From the NCBI RefSeq assembly GCF_008710285.1, contig NZ_VYQF01000001.1, positions 1 through 64,000 on the forward strand: DNA of 64,000 nt, read 5' to 3'. The notes under the pieces were generated by a model. That model made no database searches. It was not told where the DNA came from and saw nothing but the letters and a program-made list of their open reading frames with translations. This DNA comes from Ginsengibacter hankyongi. GTDB taxonomy: Bacteria; Bacteroidota; Bacteroidia; Chitinophagales; Chitinophagaceae. How positions within the stretch are numbered: position 1 is the first letter of the stretch; each line of letters begins with the position of its first letter. A program made the translations under genes and the position numbers. Below, piece by piece: positions 18,797 to 29,900 of this stretch.

Positions 18797-21484
18797 TTAT
18801 CTCCCACTTTCTTTCACATACTTTTTTATTTCATCATTAAATTCCTGCTCTTTTAATAAATCTTCAAGATTGATATGCATCCTGTATCCCCAGTAATGAT
18901 TGGGATCGGAAGGAATATTAATTCTTTCATCATGTGGATTTTCTCTTCTTATTTTTCCATTGATTCCCATTAAATCCTGCAAAAGAAAAATACTCCACAT
19001 TGCAGGGGAATATAAATTTTGTAATACTATTTCTTTATTAATCCACGGCTCACAAAAGAAAGGTGCTTCGCCATAATGGCCGAGCATATAATTATAAAAT
19101 CGTTGCGTTTTACTCCTGTCTTCCTCCCACCAGCCTCGGATGGTGCTCATATCATGTGTTGATGGTGTTACCACTGCCATGTAAGGCGAATCATCTGGAT
19201 GAAAGAAATCTTTGTTCGAATCCTTAGGCATTCGCTCTATTTCAAGACTCAAAATTCCAAGGTCTTTCATCACCTCCGGAACACAATGCGGCACCATACC
19301 AAGATCTTCGCCGCAAATAAGCATATTTGTACTGCGCTTTAATTGCGGCAACTTTTTCATAGCTTCTTTTCTCCAAAAATCATCCTGGCGGTGATAGAAG
19401 TAATTAATGTATAAATCATGTAAGCGCTCTCTTGTATTATATTCTAAATGCTGAAATGACGTTGTGTTAGCTATTCCAAACCTGAAATGAAATTTTTGTC
19501 CGCCTGAATCTTCTTCTTCTATAAGAACGATATTACTTATCAGATCAAACAATCCCTGTTTAATTCTATCACCTTCTTCAATTTTATTTTTGGAGAAATA
19601 TTTTTCAACTTTTTGTTGAGTATTGAATTCTTCTTTTAAACTATAATGACCATAAGAACCATTTACCAGGAAATTTTCTTTTACAAAATCAGTCTTTTCA
19701 TTAAATGTCCATCCAAGAATTTCGTCTGTTATGAATGGCTTGCAATACCTGTCATGATCGAACCAGATATTGTTGTTATAAAATTCTGAAATGTCAACAG
19801 GAATTGCAGGGACAAACCTTCCCATAATGCCTTCAACAGCATGCAAGGGAATACTCCATATTCTAAAAAAACCAAGTATGTGATCAATGCGAAAAGAATC
19901 AAAATAATTGCTCATCTCATCGAATCGGCATCGCCACCATTGAAATCCATCTTCTTTCATTTTTTCCCAGTTGTAAGTTGGGAAGCCCCAGTTCTGGCCT
20001 TTTATAGCAAAGTCATCGGGCGGCGCACCAGACTGTTCGTGCATGTTATACAACGAAGGGTTTGTCCAGGCATCGCAACCATAACGATGAATGCCAATTG
20101 GAATATCGCCCTTTAAAACAATTTTATTTTTATGTGCATAATCTACGGCCGCCTTCAATTGTAAATGTAGATGATATTGAATAAAATAAAAAAGAGCAAT
20201 ATCGTCGTAATGAGGTTTGGATGGCGATACTAATTTTTGAATCTCAGATTCATTATATGTTGTATGCTTTTTCCATTTATTAAAATCTGAAGTTTTGTAT
20301 TTATCACGCAGGTAAGAAAATGCTGCATAAGGAACCAGCCAATGGCGATTCAATTCAAAAAATTCAAAATAGTTAAGATCGTTTTTAAAGACATCTTTCG
20401 AAGCCTCGTATAATTCTTTTAATGCCGACCATTTAAATTGCATTACTTTTTCATAATCGAAAACCGGCAGCTCATTTAACTGCTTTTGTTTTTTCTTAAG
20501 TGGCTTTATTATGTGAGCATATTCTTTTCCTGCAACTTTTTCAATATTTATATACAATGGATGCAACGCAAATGCTGAAATAGCTCCGTATGGATAGGAG
20601 TCGTTTGAAGTATGGGTTGACGTTGTATCATTTATTGGCAACAACTGAATTAATTTTAAACCAGCTTGCGTAGCCCAATCAACCAGCAAGGGAATATCAG
20701 TAAACTCTCCAACACCAAAACTTTTCTTTGATCTTAAACTAAAAACCGGCATAGCCACGCCAGCACCTCTCCAGAAAGTAACCGGGCAATTAACAAAGCC
20801 ATCGTGGATTATAACCTTTTCAACCTGCGATTCATTTTTTTGAATAATGCGGTTCTCACCATCTTCAAGCCGCAGTATTTTTTCTTGCTCAATATTGTAG
20901 ATACCATATTTATATGTTGCGGGCCATTCATTTTCGTTTAATAAAACCTGTGCAACAAACCATTCGTTTTTTGGAGCAAGCAAAATAGGGTCTGATGAAC
21001 TCCAGTTTTTTAAACTTTGCGTAGAACCGCACATACAAATGATTTCACCGGGTTGCAGCAACGGCGCTTTTACCCTAAACTCATGAGTATATTTTTTTAA
21101 GGAAGCAGTTTTTATTTTAGGAACGTTCGTGAGTAACACTTTTGAAAATGCCCGGGTAAAGAAAACGTTTCCCAAATTATTTGCTCCATTCCACATGTCG
21201 TATACCGAAATGGTTTTAGCATTAATTAACGATAAGTCTATTGCCCGGTTTTCTTCACCATCAAAAATCTCTGAGCCATCTTTATCTTTTAGAAAATATT
21301 TATAGATAACGGTGTCGTCAAAATCTGCGGGGAATTCAATTTTTACATGCCAGTAATCATCATTGTAATATGACAAGTTTACCGCATTAGCCGGGTCGTT
21401 GTTTCCTAAAAAATCATTGTTACCGGAGATACACAGCACTTGTCCAAATTCTGTATGGTACCTTAAATAGAAATGAATCGTCAT
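18797..21484 (-). CDS. malQ: 4-alpha-glucanotransferase (GH77, amylomaltase) with two N-terminal CBM20 domains
   Basis: 895 residues, much longer than a plain MalQ because two starch-binding CBM20 modules (about 1-105 and 128-235) precede the GH77 barrel (about 250-880). This is the plant DPE2-like architecture common in Bacteroidota. The catalytic triad is visible in FRIDHILGFFRIW (nucleophile Asp), ICGEDLGM (acid/base Glu) and PSTHDMSTIRGWW (Asp). The enzyme moves glucan segments between maltodextrins or onto glycogen-like acceptors in the cytosol. No other starch gene is adjacent; the epimerase gene follows on the same strand. Confidence 0.92.
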   Translation of the reverse strand: MTIHFYLRYHTEFGQVLCISGNNDFLGNNDPANAVNLSYYNDDYWHVKIEFPADFDDTVIYKYFLKDKDGSEIFDGEENRAIDLSLINAKTISVYDMWNGANNLGNVFFTRAFSKVLLTNVPKIKTASLKKYTHEFRVKAPLLQPGEIICMCGSTQSLKNWSSSDPILLAPKNEWFVAQVLLNENEWPATYKYGIYNIEQEKILRLEDGENRIIQKNESQVEKVIIHDGFVNCPVTFWRGAGVAMPVFSLRSKKSFGVGEFTDIPLLVDWATQAGLKLIQLLPINDTTSTHTSNDSYPYGAISAFALHPLYINIEKVAGKEYAHIIKPLKKKQKQLNELPVFDYEKVMQFKWSALKELYEASKDVFKNDLNYFEFFELNRHWLVPYAAFSYLRDKYKTSDFNKWKKHTTYNESEIQKLVSPSKPHYDDIALFYFIQYHLHLQLKAAVDYAHKNKIVLKGDIPIGIHRYGCDAWTNPSLYNMHEQSGAPPDDFAIKGQNWGFPTYNWEKMKEDGFQWWRCRFDEMSNYFDSFRIDHILGFFRIWSIPLHAVEGIMGRFVPAIPVDISEFYNNNIWFDHDRYCKPFITDEILGWTFNEKTDFVKENFLVNGSYGHYSLKEEFNTQQKVEKYFSKNKIEEGDRIKQGLFDLISNIVLIEEEDSGGQKFHFRFGIANTTSFQHLEYNTRERLHDLYINYFYHRQDDFWRKEAMKKLPQLKRSTNMLICGEDLGMVPHCVPEVMKDLGILSLEIERMPKDSNKDFFHPDDSPYMAVVTPSTHDMSTIRGWWEEDRSKTQRFYNYMLGHYGEAPFFCEPWINKEIVLQNLYSPAMWSIFLLQDLMGINGKIRRENPHDERINIPSDPNHYWGYRMHINLEDLLKEQEFNDEIKKYVKESGR

Positions 21485-21738
21485 TAAATATCAGTGTTAA
21501 AAAAGCAATAATCAGTTAACAATGTAAAAAATACACAATACTTACCTGAAATAAAAACTTACTAAAAATTATTTTGAAATTATACCTCAAAAGCCAATCA
21601 AATACAACCAAATAAAAAACCAAATTGTAAATCCGGGACGCAAAGCAAATCTTAATGAAATGCATTACTGCCATGTTACATCCATTTTTTATTGTTTATA
21701 AAACTGTGCAAATGTAAATGTTAATTAATGCAAATAAA
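21485..21738. other. AT-rich intergenic region upstream of the glucanotransferase gene
   Basis: About 250 bases between the glucanotransferase start and the dnaK terminator (311 bases to the dnaK stop). It should carry the minus-strand promoter for malQ, but no clear TAnnTTTG/TTTG pair could be settled. No gene is seen. Confidence 0.4.
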
Positions 21739-21769
21739 AAAAGAGGTTGCAAAAAATGCAACCTCTTTT
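21739..21769 (-). terminator. dnaK intrinsic terminator
   Basis: AAAAGAGGTTGC (21739-21750) pairs perfectly over 12 bp with GCAACCTCTTTT (21758-21769) around a 7-base loop; on the minus strand the stem is followed by further U residues. It lies 26 bases after the dnaK stop. Confidence 0.9.
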
Positions 21770-21795
21770 CAACCTAAACAAATCAGTTATATTTT

Positions 21796-23721
21796 TTATT
21801 TTACTTCTTCAAATTCTGCATCGGTAACATTATCGCCGGCACCGGCATTTGCATGCTCTTCTGCGCCGCCGCCAGGTTGTTGCGCACCCGATTGCCCGTT
21901 TCCATCAGCACCAGCCTGCTGTGTAGCCTTATACATTTCTTCGCTAGCGGCAGTCCATGCTGTATTCATCTCGGTTACGGCAGTATCAATTGCATTTACA
22001 TCCTGAGATTTATGTGCCTCTTTTAGTTTTGCCAACGCTGCTTCAATTGGCGCTTTTTTATCAGCAGGAATTTTATCGCCGTATTCTTTAATCTGCTTTT
22101 CTGTCTGGAATATTAAGCTATCAGCCTGGTTTATTTTGTCTACCTTTTCCCTGGCTGCTTTATCAGTTGCTTCATTGGCCTTAGCTTCATTCTTCATCTT
22201 TTCAATTTCTTCTTTGCTTAATCCACTACCTGCTTCAATCCTAATGTTATGAGATTTACCGGTTCCCTTATCTTTTGCAGAAACGTTTAAAATACCGTTA
22301 GCATCAATATCGAATGTTACTTCAATTTGGGGAACGCCTCTTGGTGCAGGTGGAATGCCATCTAAGTTAAATGTACCAAGGCTTTTATTTTGATTAGCCA
22401 TTGGCCTTTCACCTTGCAATACATGAATCTGTACTCCAGGTTGATTATCACTTGCTGTAGAGAAGGTTTCCATTTTTTTGGTTGGAATGGTAGTATTACT
22501 TTCAATTAATCTTGTCATAACGCCGCCCATAGTTTCAATACCTAAAGAAAGCGGAGTGACATCCAGTAACAGAACGTCTTTTACTTCACCCGTTAGAACG
22601 CCACCTTGTATAGCAGCACCAATTGCAACTACTTCGTCAGGATTCACTCCTTTATTGGGTTTCCTTCCAAAGAATTTTTCAACAATTTCCTGAACCTTTG
22701 GAATGCGGGTAGAACCTCCCACCAAAATAACTTCATTGATGTCTGACACGCTAAGTCCGGCATCTTTGATGGCAGCTTCACAAGGTTTTAAACATCTTGC
22801 AAAAAGGTCATCAGCAAGTTTTTCAAATTGAGCACGGGTAAGTTTTTTTACCAAATGCTTTGGAACGCCATCAACCGCTGTTATATAAGGCAGATTAATC
22901 TCTGTTTCGCTTGAAGATGATAATTCAATCTTCGCTTTTTCGGCAGCTTCTTTCAAACGCTGCCAGCTCATTGGGTCTTTATGCAAATCAATTGCTTCAT
23001 CTTTTTTAAATTCTGCAGCAAGCCAATCCATTATAATTTTATCAAAGTCATCACCACCCAGGTGTGTATCACCGTTAGTTGATTTCACTTCAAAAACACC
23101 ATCACCCAATTCAAGAATTGAAATATCGAATGTACCACCGCCTAAATCGAAAACTGCAATCTTCTGATCGATGCTTTTTTTATCAAGCCCATAGGCAAGT
23201 GCTGCTGCTGTAGGTTCATTGATGATACGACGAACATTTAACCCGGCAATTTCACCGGCTTCCTTAGTTGCCTGTCTTTGTGCATCATTAAAATATGCCG
23301 GAACTGTAATTACTGCTTCGTTCACTTCCTGGCCTAAATAATCCTCAGCGGTTTTTTTCATCTTCTGAAGAATCATTGCAGAAATTTCCTGTGGTGTATA
23401 ATTTCTGCCATCTATATCAATACGAACTGTATTATTATCACCTTTTACAACTTTATAACTCCAATGCCCCGCTTCAGTTGTTACTTCGTCCCATTTATGT
23501 CCCATGAAACGCTTAACGCTCATGATAGTGTTATGAGGATTAGTAATAGCTTGTCTCTTCGCAGGATCACCTACCTTACGTTCTCCGTTTTTTAAAAACG
23601 CAACTACGCTCGGCGTTGTGCGACGGCCTTCATCGTTAGCAATTACAACGGGCTCGTTACCCTCCATAACTGCCACACAACTATTAGTCGTTCCTAAATC
23701 TATACCTATAATTTTTGCCAT
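21796..23721 (-). CDS. dnaK: Molecular chaperone DnaK (Hsp70)
   Basis: 641 residues, standard length. The ATPase domain shows [13 protein letters not shown] at the start, [10 protein letters not shown] near 195 and [10 protein letters not shown] near 340; the substrate domain begins near [17 protein letters not shown] and the protein ends in a disordered Gly/Ala/Gln tail and [10 protein letters not shown]. It works with DnaJ and GrpE in protein folding; neither is adjacent, which is normal in this phylum. It is transcribed alone up to a strong terminator; the GtrA gene lies 74 bases upstream on the same strand. Confidence 0.98.
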   Translation of the reverse strand: MAKIIGIDLGTTNSCVAVMEGNEPVVIANDEGRRTTPSVVAFLKNGERKVGDPAKRQAITNPHNTIMSVKRFMGHKWDEVTTEAGHWSYKVVKGDNNTVRIDIDGRNYTPQEISAMILQKMKKTAEDYLGQEVNEAVITVPAYFNDAQRQATKEAGEIAGLNVRRIINEPTAAALAYGLDKKSIDQKIAVFDLGGGTFDISILELGDGVFEVKSTNGDTHLGGDDFDKIIMDWLAAEFKKDEAIDLHKDPMSWQRLKEAAEKAKIELSSSSETEINLPYITAVDGVPKHLVKKLTRAQFEKLADDLFARCLKPCEAAIKDAGLSVSDINEVILVGGSTRIPKVQEIVEKFFGRKPNKGVNPDEVVAIGAAIQGGVLTGEVKDVLLLDVTPLSLGIETMGGVMTRLIESNTTIPTKKMETFSTASDNQPGVQIHVLQGERPMANQNKSLGTFNLDGIPPAPRGVPQIEVTFDIDANGILNVSAKDKGTGKSHNIRIEAGSGLSKEEIEKMKNEAKANEATDKAAREKVDKINQADSLIFQTEKQIKEYGDKIPADKKAPIEAALAKLKEAHKSQDVNAIDTAVTEMNTAWTAASEEMYKATQQAGADGNGQSGAQQPGGGAEEHANAGAGDNVTDAEFEEVK

Positions 23722-23795
23722 GATCTTATTTTTTTATTAATAAGACATTGACAATGTTTATGCCAATGGAAAGAATGTGCAAAAATGGCAGGGAA

Positions 23796-24311
23796 TTATA
23801 TAAGTTCCTGGCTTGGAATTTTCTGATCCGGCAGAACTTGATTATTTACTCTAAACGTGAAGTTCTTTTGAGTAATATAACTAACAACTATTACAATAAA
23901 AGTTGCAATTAATTGGGAAAGAAAAGCCTCCACATGAAAGTAAACAACGAGAATATTTAATACGAAATAATTGATGATGAGGCTAAGTATAAAAGATAGA
24001 AAATAACGGAATAACTGGATTCGACCTTTTAAATAAGAATCAGCAAAAACTAAAAATTTATTTAATAAAAAACCAAAAATAAAAGAAAAACATCCGGATA
24101 AAAAGAGTGAAGCATTATGCGGCTTAAATACAATAACACGGGCATCAAAATTTTCTTTGTCGAATATATAATGAAAACCGATATAATAAAGGACGAGGCC
24201 TAATAATGTATTGGCACCACCACAAGCCGCATAGCGGAAAGTTTGCAATGGCATAATCCTCTTAAAGGGAGGATAAAAGAAATCAATAAAGGAAATGATT
24301 TTTTTTCTCAT
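23796..24311 (-). CDS. GtrA-family membrane protein
   Basis: 171 residues with four predicted membrane helices (about 22-42, 66-88, 98-120, 125-150), the GtrA/DPMS1 fold. The N-terminal FRYAACGGANTLLGLVLYYIG block is the family's hallmark. Family members flip or help transfer polyprenyl-linked sugars in cell-surface polysaccharide synthesis; no glycosyltransferase lies beside it, so its partner is elsewhere. The neighbouring genes dnaK and the barrel protein give no functional clue. Confidence 0.85.
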   Translation of the reverse strand: MRKKIISFIDFFYPPFKRIMPLQTFRYAACGGANTLLGLVLYYIGFHYIFDKENFDARVIVFKPHNASLFLSGCFSFIFGFLLNKFLVFADSYLKGRIQLFRYFLSFILSLIINYFVLNILVVYFHVEAFLSQLIATFIVIVVSYITQKNFTFRVNNQVLPDQKIPSQELI

Positions 24312-24337
24312 TAAAAGACTCAGTAAATGATTAAAAC

Positions 24338-24370
24338 AAAATTCCCAATCAATTACTGACCGGGAATTTT
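24338..24370 (-). terminator. Terminator after the small barrel-protein gene
   Basis: AAAATTCCC (24338-24346) pairs with GGGAATTTT (24362-24370) around a 15-base loop, with T-rich sequence on both sides. It lies 20 bases after the barrel-protein stop. Confidence 0.65.
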
Positions 24371-24389
24371 ATTTTATCAATTGTGATAA

Positions 24390-24851
24390 TTATTTAATAA
24401 CGTATCGTAATCCAATTCCTAAAGCAAGATTAGAACTTGTAGAAGGTGTTAGATAAAAGAACGGATCGAAGCCAAGGCTTACATCAATTGGGGCATCTGC
24501 AAATTTGTAATCCACTCCGCCGGTAAGCCGAAGAGCAAATGCAGTACTGTTATCTCCCCTGCCTGTACCAAAAGCGAGTAATCCACCACCGCCAACAAAA
24601 TATTGCAACCCCTCTGCTCCGGCAATAGGTGCCTGGTATTGATACAAGCCCTCAAGCCCTATAGAGCCACTCGCAAAAAGTAATGATCCTTCGAGAGCAG
24701 TGTGTTCGGATGTAGAGTGTCTTATATTAAGACCACCGTAAGTTCCGTCGCCGGCATAAAATTTAGCTCCAACTGCAGTTGAATATGTTTGCGCACTTAC
24801 GCTTGCTGCAGCCATAAAAATAATGGCAAAAAATAGGGTTGTTTTTTTCAT
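24390..24851 (-). CDS. Small outer-membrane beta-barrel protein of unknown function
   Basis: 153 residues with a signal peptide (1-20, ending SVSAQ). The rest alternates short amphipathic strands separated by Gly-rich turns, and the last residues GLGIGLRYVIK look like a final barrel strand. Length and pattern fit an 8-stranded OmpX/OmpW-like barrel often found as a porin-family or hypothetical protein in Bacteroidota. It is bounded downstream by its own terminator. Function is unknown. Confidence 0.7.
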   Translation of the reverse strand: MKKTTLFFAIIFMAAASVSAQTYSTAVGAKFYAGDGTYGGLNIRHSTSEHTALEGSLLFASGSIGLEGLYQYQAPIAGAEGLQYFVGGGGLLAFGTGRGDNSTAFALRLTGGVDYKFADAPIDVSLGFDPFFYLTPSTSSNLALGIGLRYVIK

Positions 24852-24987
24852 ACTGTTGATTTAAGATGCTGTTGATTTTGATTTTAATATGCGACAAAAG
24901 TATTTAAATATGCGATTGGTATTACAAATTCTGTTCCACTGAATTGATTTTAACTTTTATAAAACTGAAGTGGCTTGCGATTACTTA

Positions 24988-26649
<1,662 letters not shown>

Positions 26650-26823
26650 TTAATTTTTTGGAAAAAGATTATAATGAAGAGATGTTACTCATTTAGGCGT
26701 TAGCCAACACTTGGAAGGATTATCTTAAAAAGCTTTTCAAATTAAAGTAAGATTACTTGTTGCCAGTAAATACTTGTGTGCAAGAGAACAATTGGACGAT
26801 TAATTCCTGCAACTAATAAACCC

Positions 26824-26844
26824 TGGGTGATACCAAGTCACCCA
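26824..26844. repeat. Perfect 7-bp inverted repeat, possible operator
   Basis: TGGGTGA (26824-26830) and TCACCCA (26838-26844) are separated by TACCAAG. There is no U-run after either arm, so an operator-like site is more likely than a terminator. It lies about 120 bases before the kinase start. Confidence 0.4.
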
Positions 26845-26877
26845 TAAGATCTGCATTAATTTTTTAATTCACGGCAA

Positions 26878-26905
26878 CGCAAATTCATAGCAAAATAAAT
26901 TTGCG
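26878..26905 (+). promoter_or_regulatory. Candidate kinase promoter inside an inverted repeat
   Basis: CGCAAATT (26878-26885) and AATTTGCG (26898-26905) form an 8-bp inverted repeat with a 12-base spacer. The right arm contains TAAATTTG (26896-26903), a perfect TAnnTTTG, 59 bases before the ATG. No TTTG lies at the expected distance upstream. Confidence 0.4.
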
Positions 26906-26962
26906 GAATTTTAATAAAAAACACCAGGAAGGCCTTACATTTATTATAAACCTAATTTTCAT

Positions 26963-29900
26963 ATGCCGCCATATTTAAAGATACTGGTACTGGAAAATAA
27001 CGAAGCAGATGTAACACGCACTCGTAGCGTCTTACAGCAAGCGAAAATTAATTTTGAAGTAAAGGCGGTGGATAGTAAAGCTACTTTTATAGCGGCGTTG
27101 GATAATTTCCACCCGGATGTAATTCTCGCAAACCACTGTGTAAAACATTTTGATGCCATACAAGCTTTGGAATTAAAAAATGAAAAAAAATATAATGTTC
27201 CCTTTATTTTGGTAACCGATAGCGTAAGTGAAATATTCGCTGCTAAAATAATAAAGTTCGGGGCAGACGATTACCTTTTGAAAAAAGACCTCTCATTTCT
27301 TCCCGGCGCCATCGAAAGTGCATTGCAGCAGGAAAAGTACATTTCACCGAAGGTAAAAGAAAGCGAATTGCTGCAAAAAAGCCTGTCGCGAAATACCTCA
27401 TTTTTAAATGCTATACCGGACCTGATTTTTGTGATGGACCGCCATGGCGTATTTACAGATTTTCAACCTTCCAGGGATATAGAAGCTTATACACGTCCAG
27501 AACATTTCCTCGGGAAAAAATGTACAGAAATATTACCGGCCCAACTGGCGGCAGACACTTTACAAAATATTGCAACAGTGTTACAGGGAGGCACCTTACC
27601 TATACATGAATATCAAATGGTTTATCCTGATGGTATCCACGAATTTGAGGCACGCTATGCAGCCATTAGTGAAAGTGAAGTGCTTACCATTGTAAGAGAT
27701 ATAACCCTGCAAAAGAAGTTTGCCCAAAAGATTATAAAAGAAAAAGCAGTTTCTGAATCTATCATCAACAGTTTGCCGGGCATATTCTACATGTTTAGTG
27801 AGGACGGAAAATTTCTAAGATGGAATAAAAATTTTGAGAAGGTAACTGAGTATACCGGAGAAGAAATAAACAATATGCAACCATTGAGCCTGATTGATAC
27901 AAATGAAAAACCAAAAATGGAAAGAACGCTGGCAAGGGTTTTTGAAATGGGCGAAGACACCGTAGAAGCAAATATTTTATCAAAGTCTGGTAAGAAGACA
28001 TTTTTCTTTTTTACGGGTCAGAAAATTGAATATGAGGGCCAGCAATGTATTGCGGGCGTTGGTATTGATCTTTCTGAGCGTAAAATGGCCGAGGAAGCCT
28101 TGGCCCGAAACGAGGAAAAGTTTCGAACTCTAGTAGAACAGGCAACGGATGGCATTACCATTGCGGATCAAAATTACCGTTTTACGGAAATAAATGGCCA
28201 ATTCTGTAAGATTACAGGCTATTCCAGGGAGGAATTGCTGCATATGAAAATGACAGATTTGCCTCTGGTTAGGCCGGAAAATTTGGATGTAAAATATAAA
28301 GCACTGAAAGAAGGAGAATCTGTAATTACAGAACGCCTTTTAAAAAGAAAAAATGGTAACACAGTTCTGGTTGAGATCAACGCCACTTTGCTACCAAACG
28401 GTTATTACCTGAGCTTTGTTAGAAATATAAAAGAGCGAAAAAAAAACAAGGATCTTCTTGAAGGAGAAAAGGAAGTAATGGAAATGATAGCAATAGGTAA
28501 GCCGCTAAAAGAAATTCTGCATACCATTGCTTTGAATTATGAATCGATTTGTGAAAATACTATTTGCTCCATTTTACTAATTAATAAAGAAGGTTCACAA
28601 TTACTACACGGTGCTGGCCCGAGTTTGCCGCCAAACTATAATAATAGCATTGATGGCACATTCATCGGAGCCGAAGCAGGTTCCTGCGGAACAGCGGCAT
28701 TTAAAAAACAACGAATAATTGTACCGAATATCGCCAGCGATCCCCTTTGGGCAAACTACCGCCATTTGGCCCTTCAACATGGATTGAAATCATGTTGGTC
28801 GAGCCCGATATTTGACAAAGGCAATAAAGTTTTGGCAACCTTTGCTATATACAGCCGGGAGGCACGCAATCCCGGTAAGGAGGAACTGAAACTGATAGAC
28901 CGTGCCACCAACATGGTAAGAATTGCACTCGAGCGTTATACTAATGAGATTGAATTAAAAGAACGGGAAGAAAAATTTCGTATACTGGTAGAGCGTGTTT
29001 CAGATGCGTTTGTGGCGCTTGATACTAATTGGAATTATATCTATGTAAACAAAAAAGCCGGGGAATTATTAGGCAGGGATCCGGAATACCTCGTTGGTAA
29101 AAATATCTGGAAAGAATTTCCTCAATCTATCGGAAAGCCTTTTCACCTTGCTTACACCAGGGCGATGAAAGAACAGCGACAAATTACCTTGTCCGAATAT
29201 TTTCCGACGTTTGATAAATGGTTTGAAAACAATCTTTATCCTTCTCCCGAGGGGCTTTCTGTTTATTTCAAAGATATTACTCAACAAAAAGTTACGGAAC
29301 AAAAGATTGTAAAAAGCAACAGGCTATACTATTTTCTAAGCCAGTTTAACCAGATGATTGTTTATGCCGGGAATGAAAAGACATTATTTAAAGAAGCCTG
29401 CAAAATCGCAGTAAACATTGGTAAGTTTAGAATGGCCTGGGTGGGTATTATTAATGAAAAAACCCTTGACCTGGAACCTTTCGTTTATGATGGGATGGAA
29501 CGCGGCTACCTTTCTGAAATTACAGTTAAAGCTGATCATTCGCGACCGGAAGGACAGGGGCCTTCAGGAACGTCAATAGCTAAAGGAAAAACCGTAACCT
29601 GTAATGATATAGAAACGGACCCTAAAATGGCGCTTTGGAAAAGCGCCGCACTCAAAAGAAATTATCATTCCAATATCGGGCTCCCTATAAAGAAATTTGG
29701 GAAAGTAATTGGCGTGTTTACGTTATATGCTGATGCGAAAAACTTTTTCGATGAAGAAGAAATAGCATTACTGGAAGGAGCCACACGGAATATATCTTTT
29801 GCATTGGAGGTTTTTGAAAAAGAAGCAATGCAAAAATTGGCTGAGGAAGAAATCATTAAATCAAATAAACAATTTCAAAATCTTGTAGAAAATATTTCAG

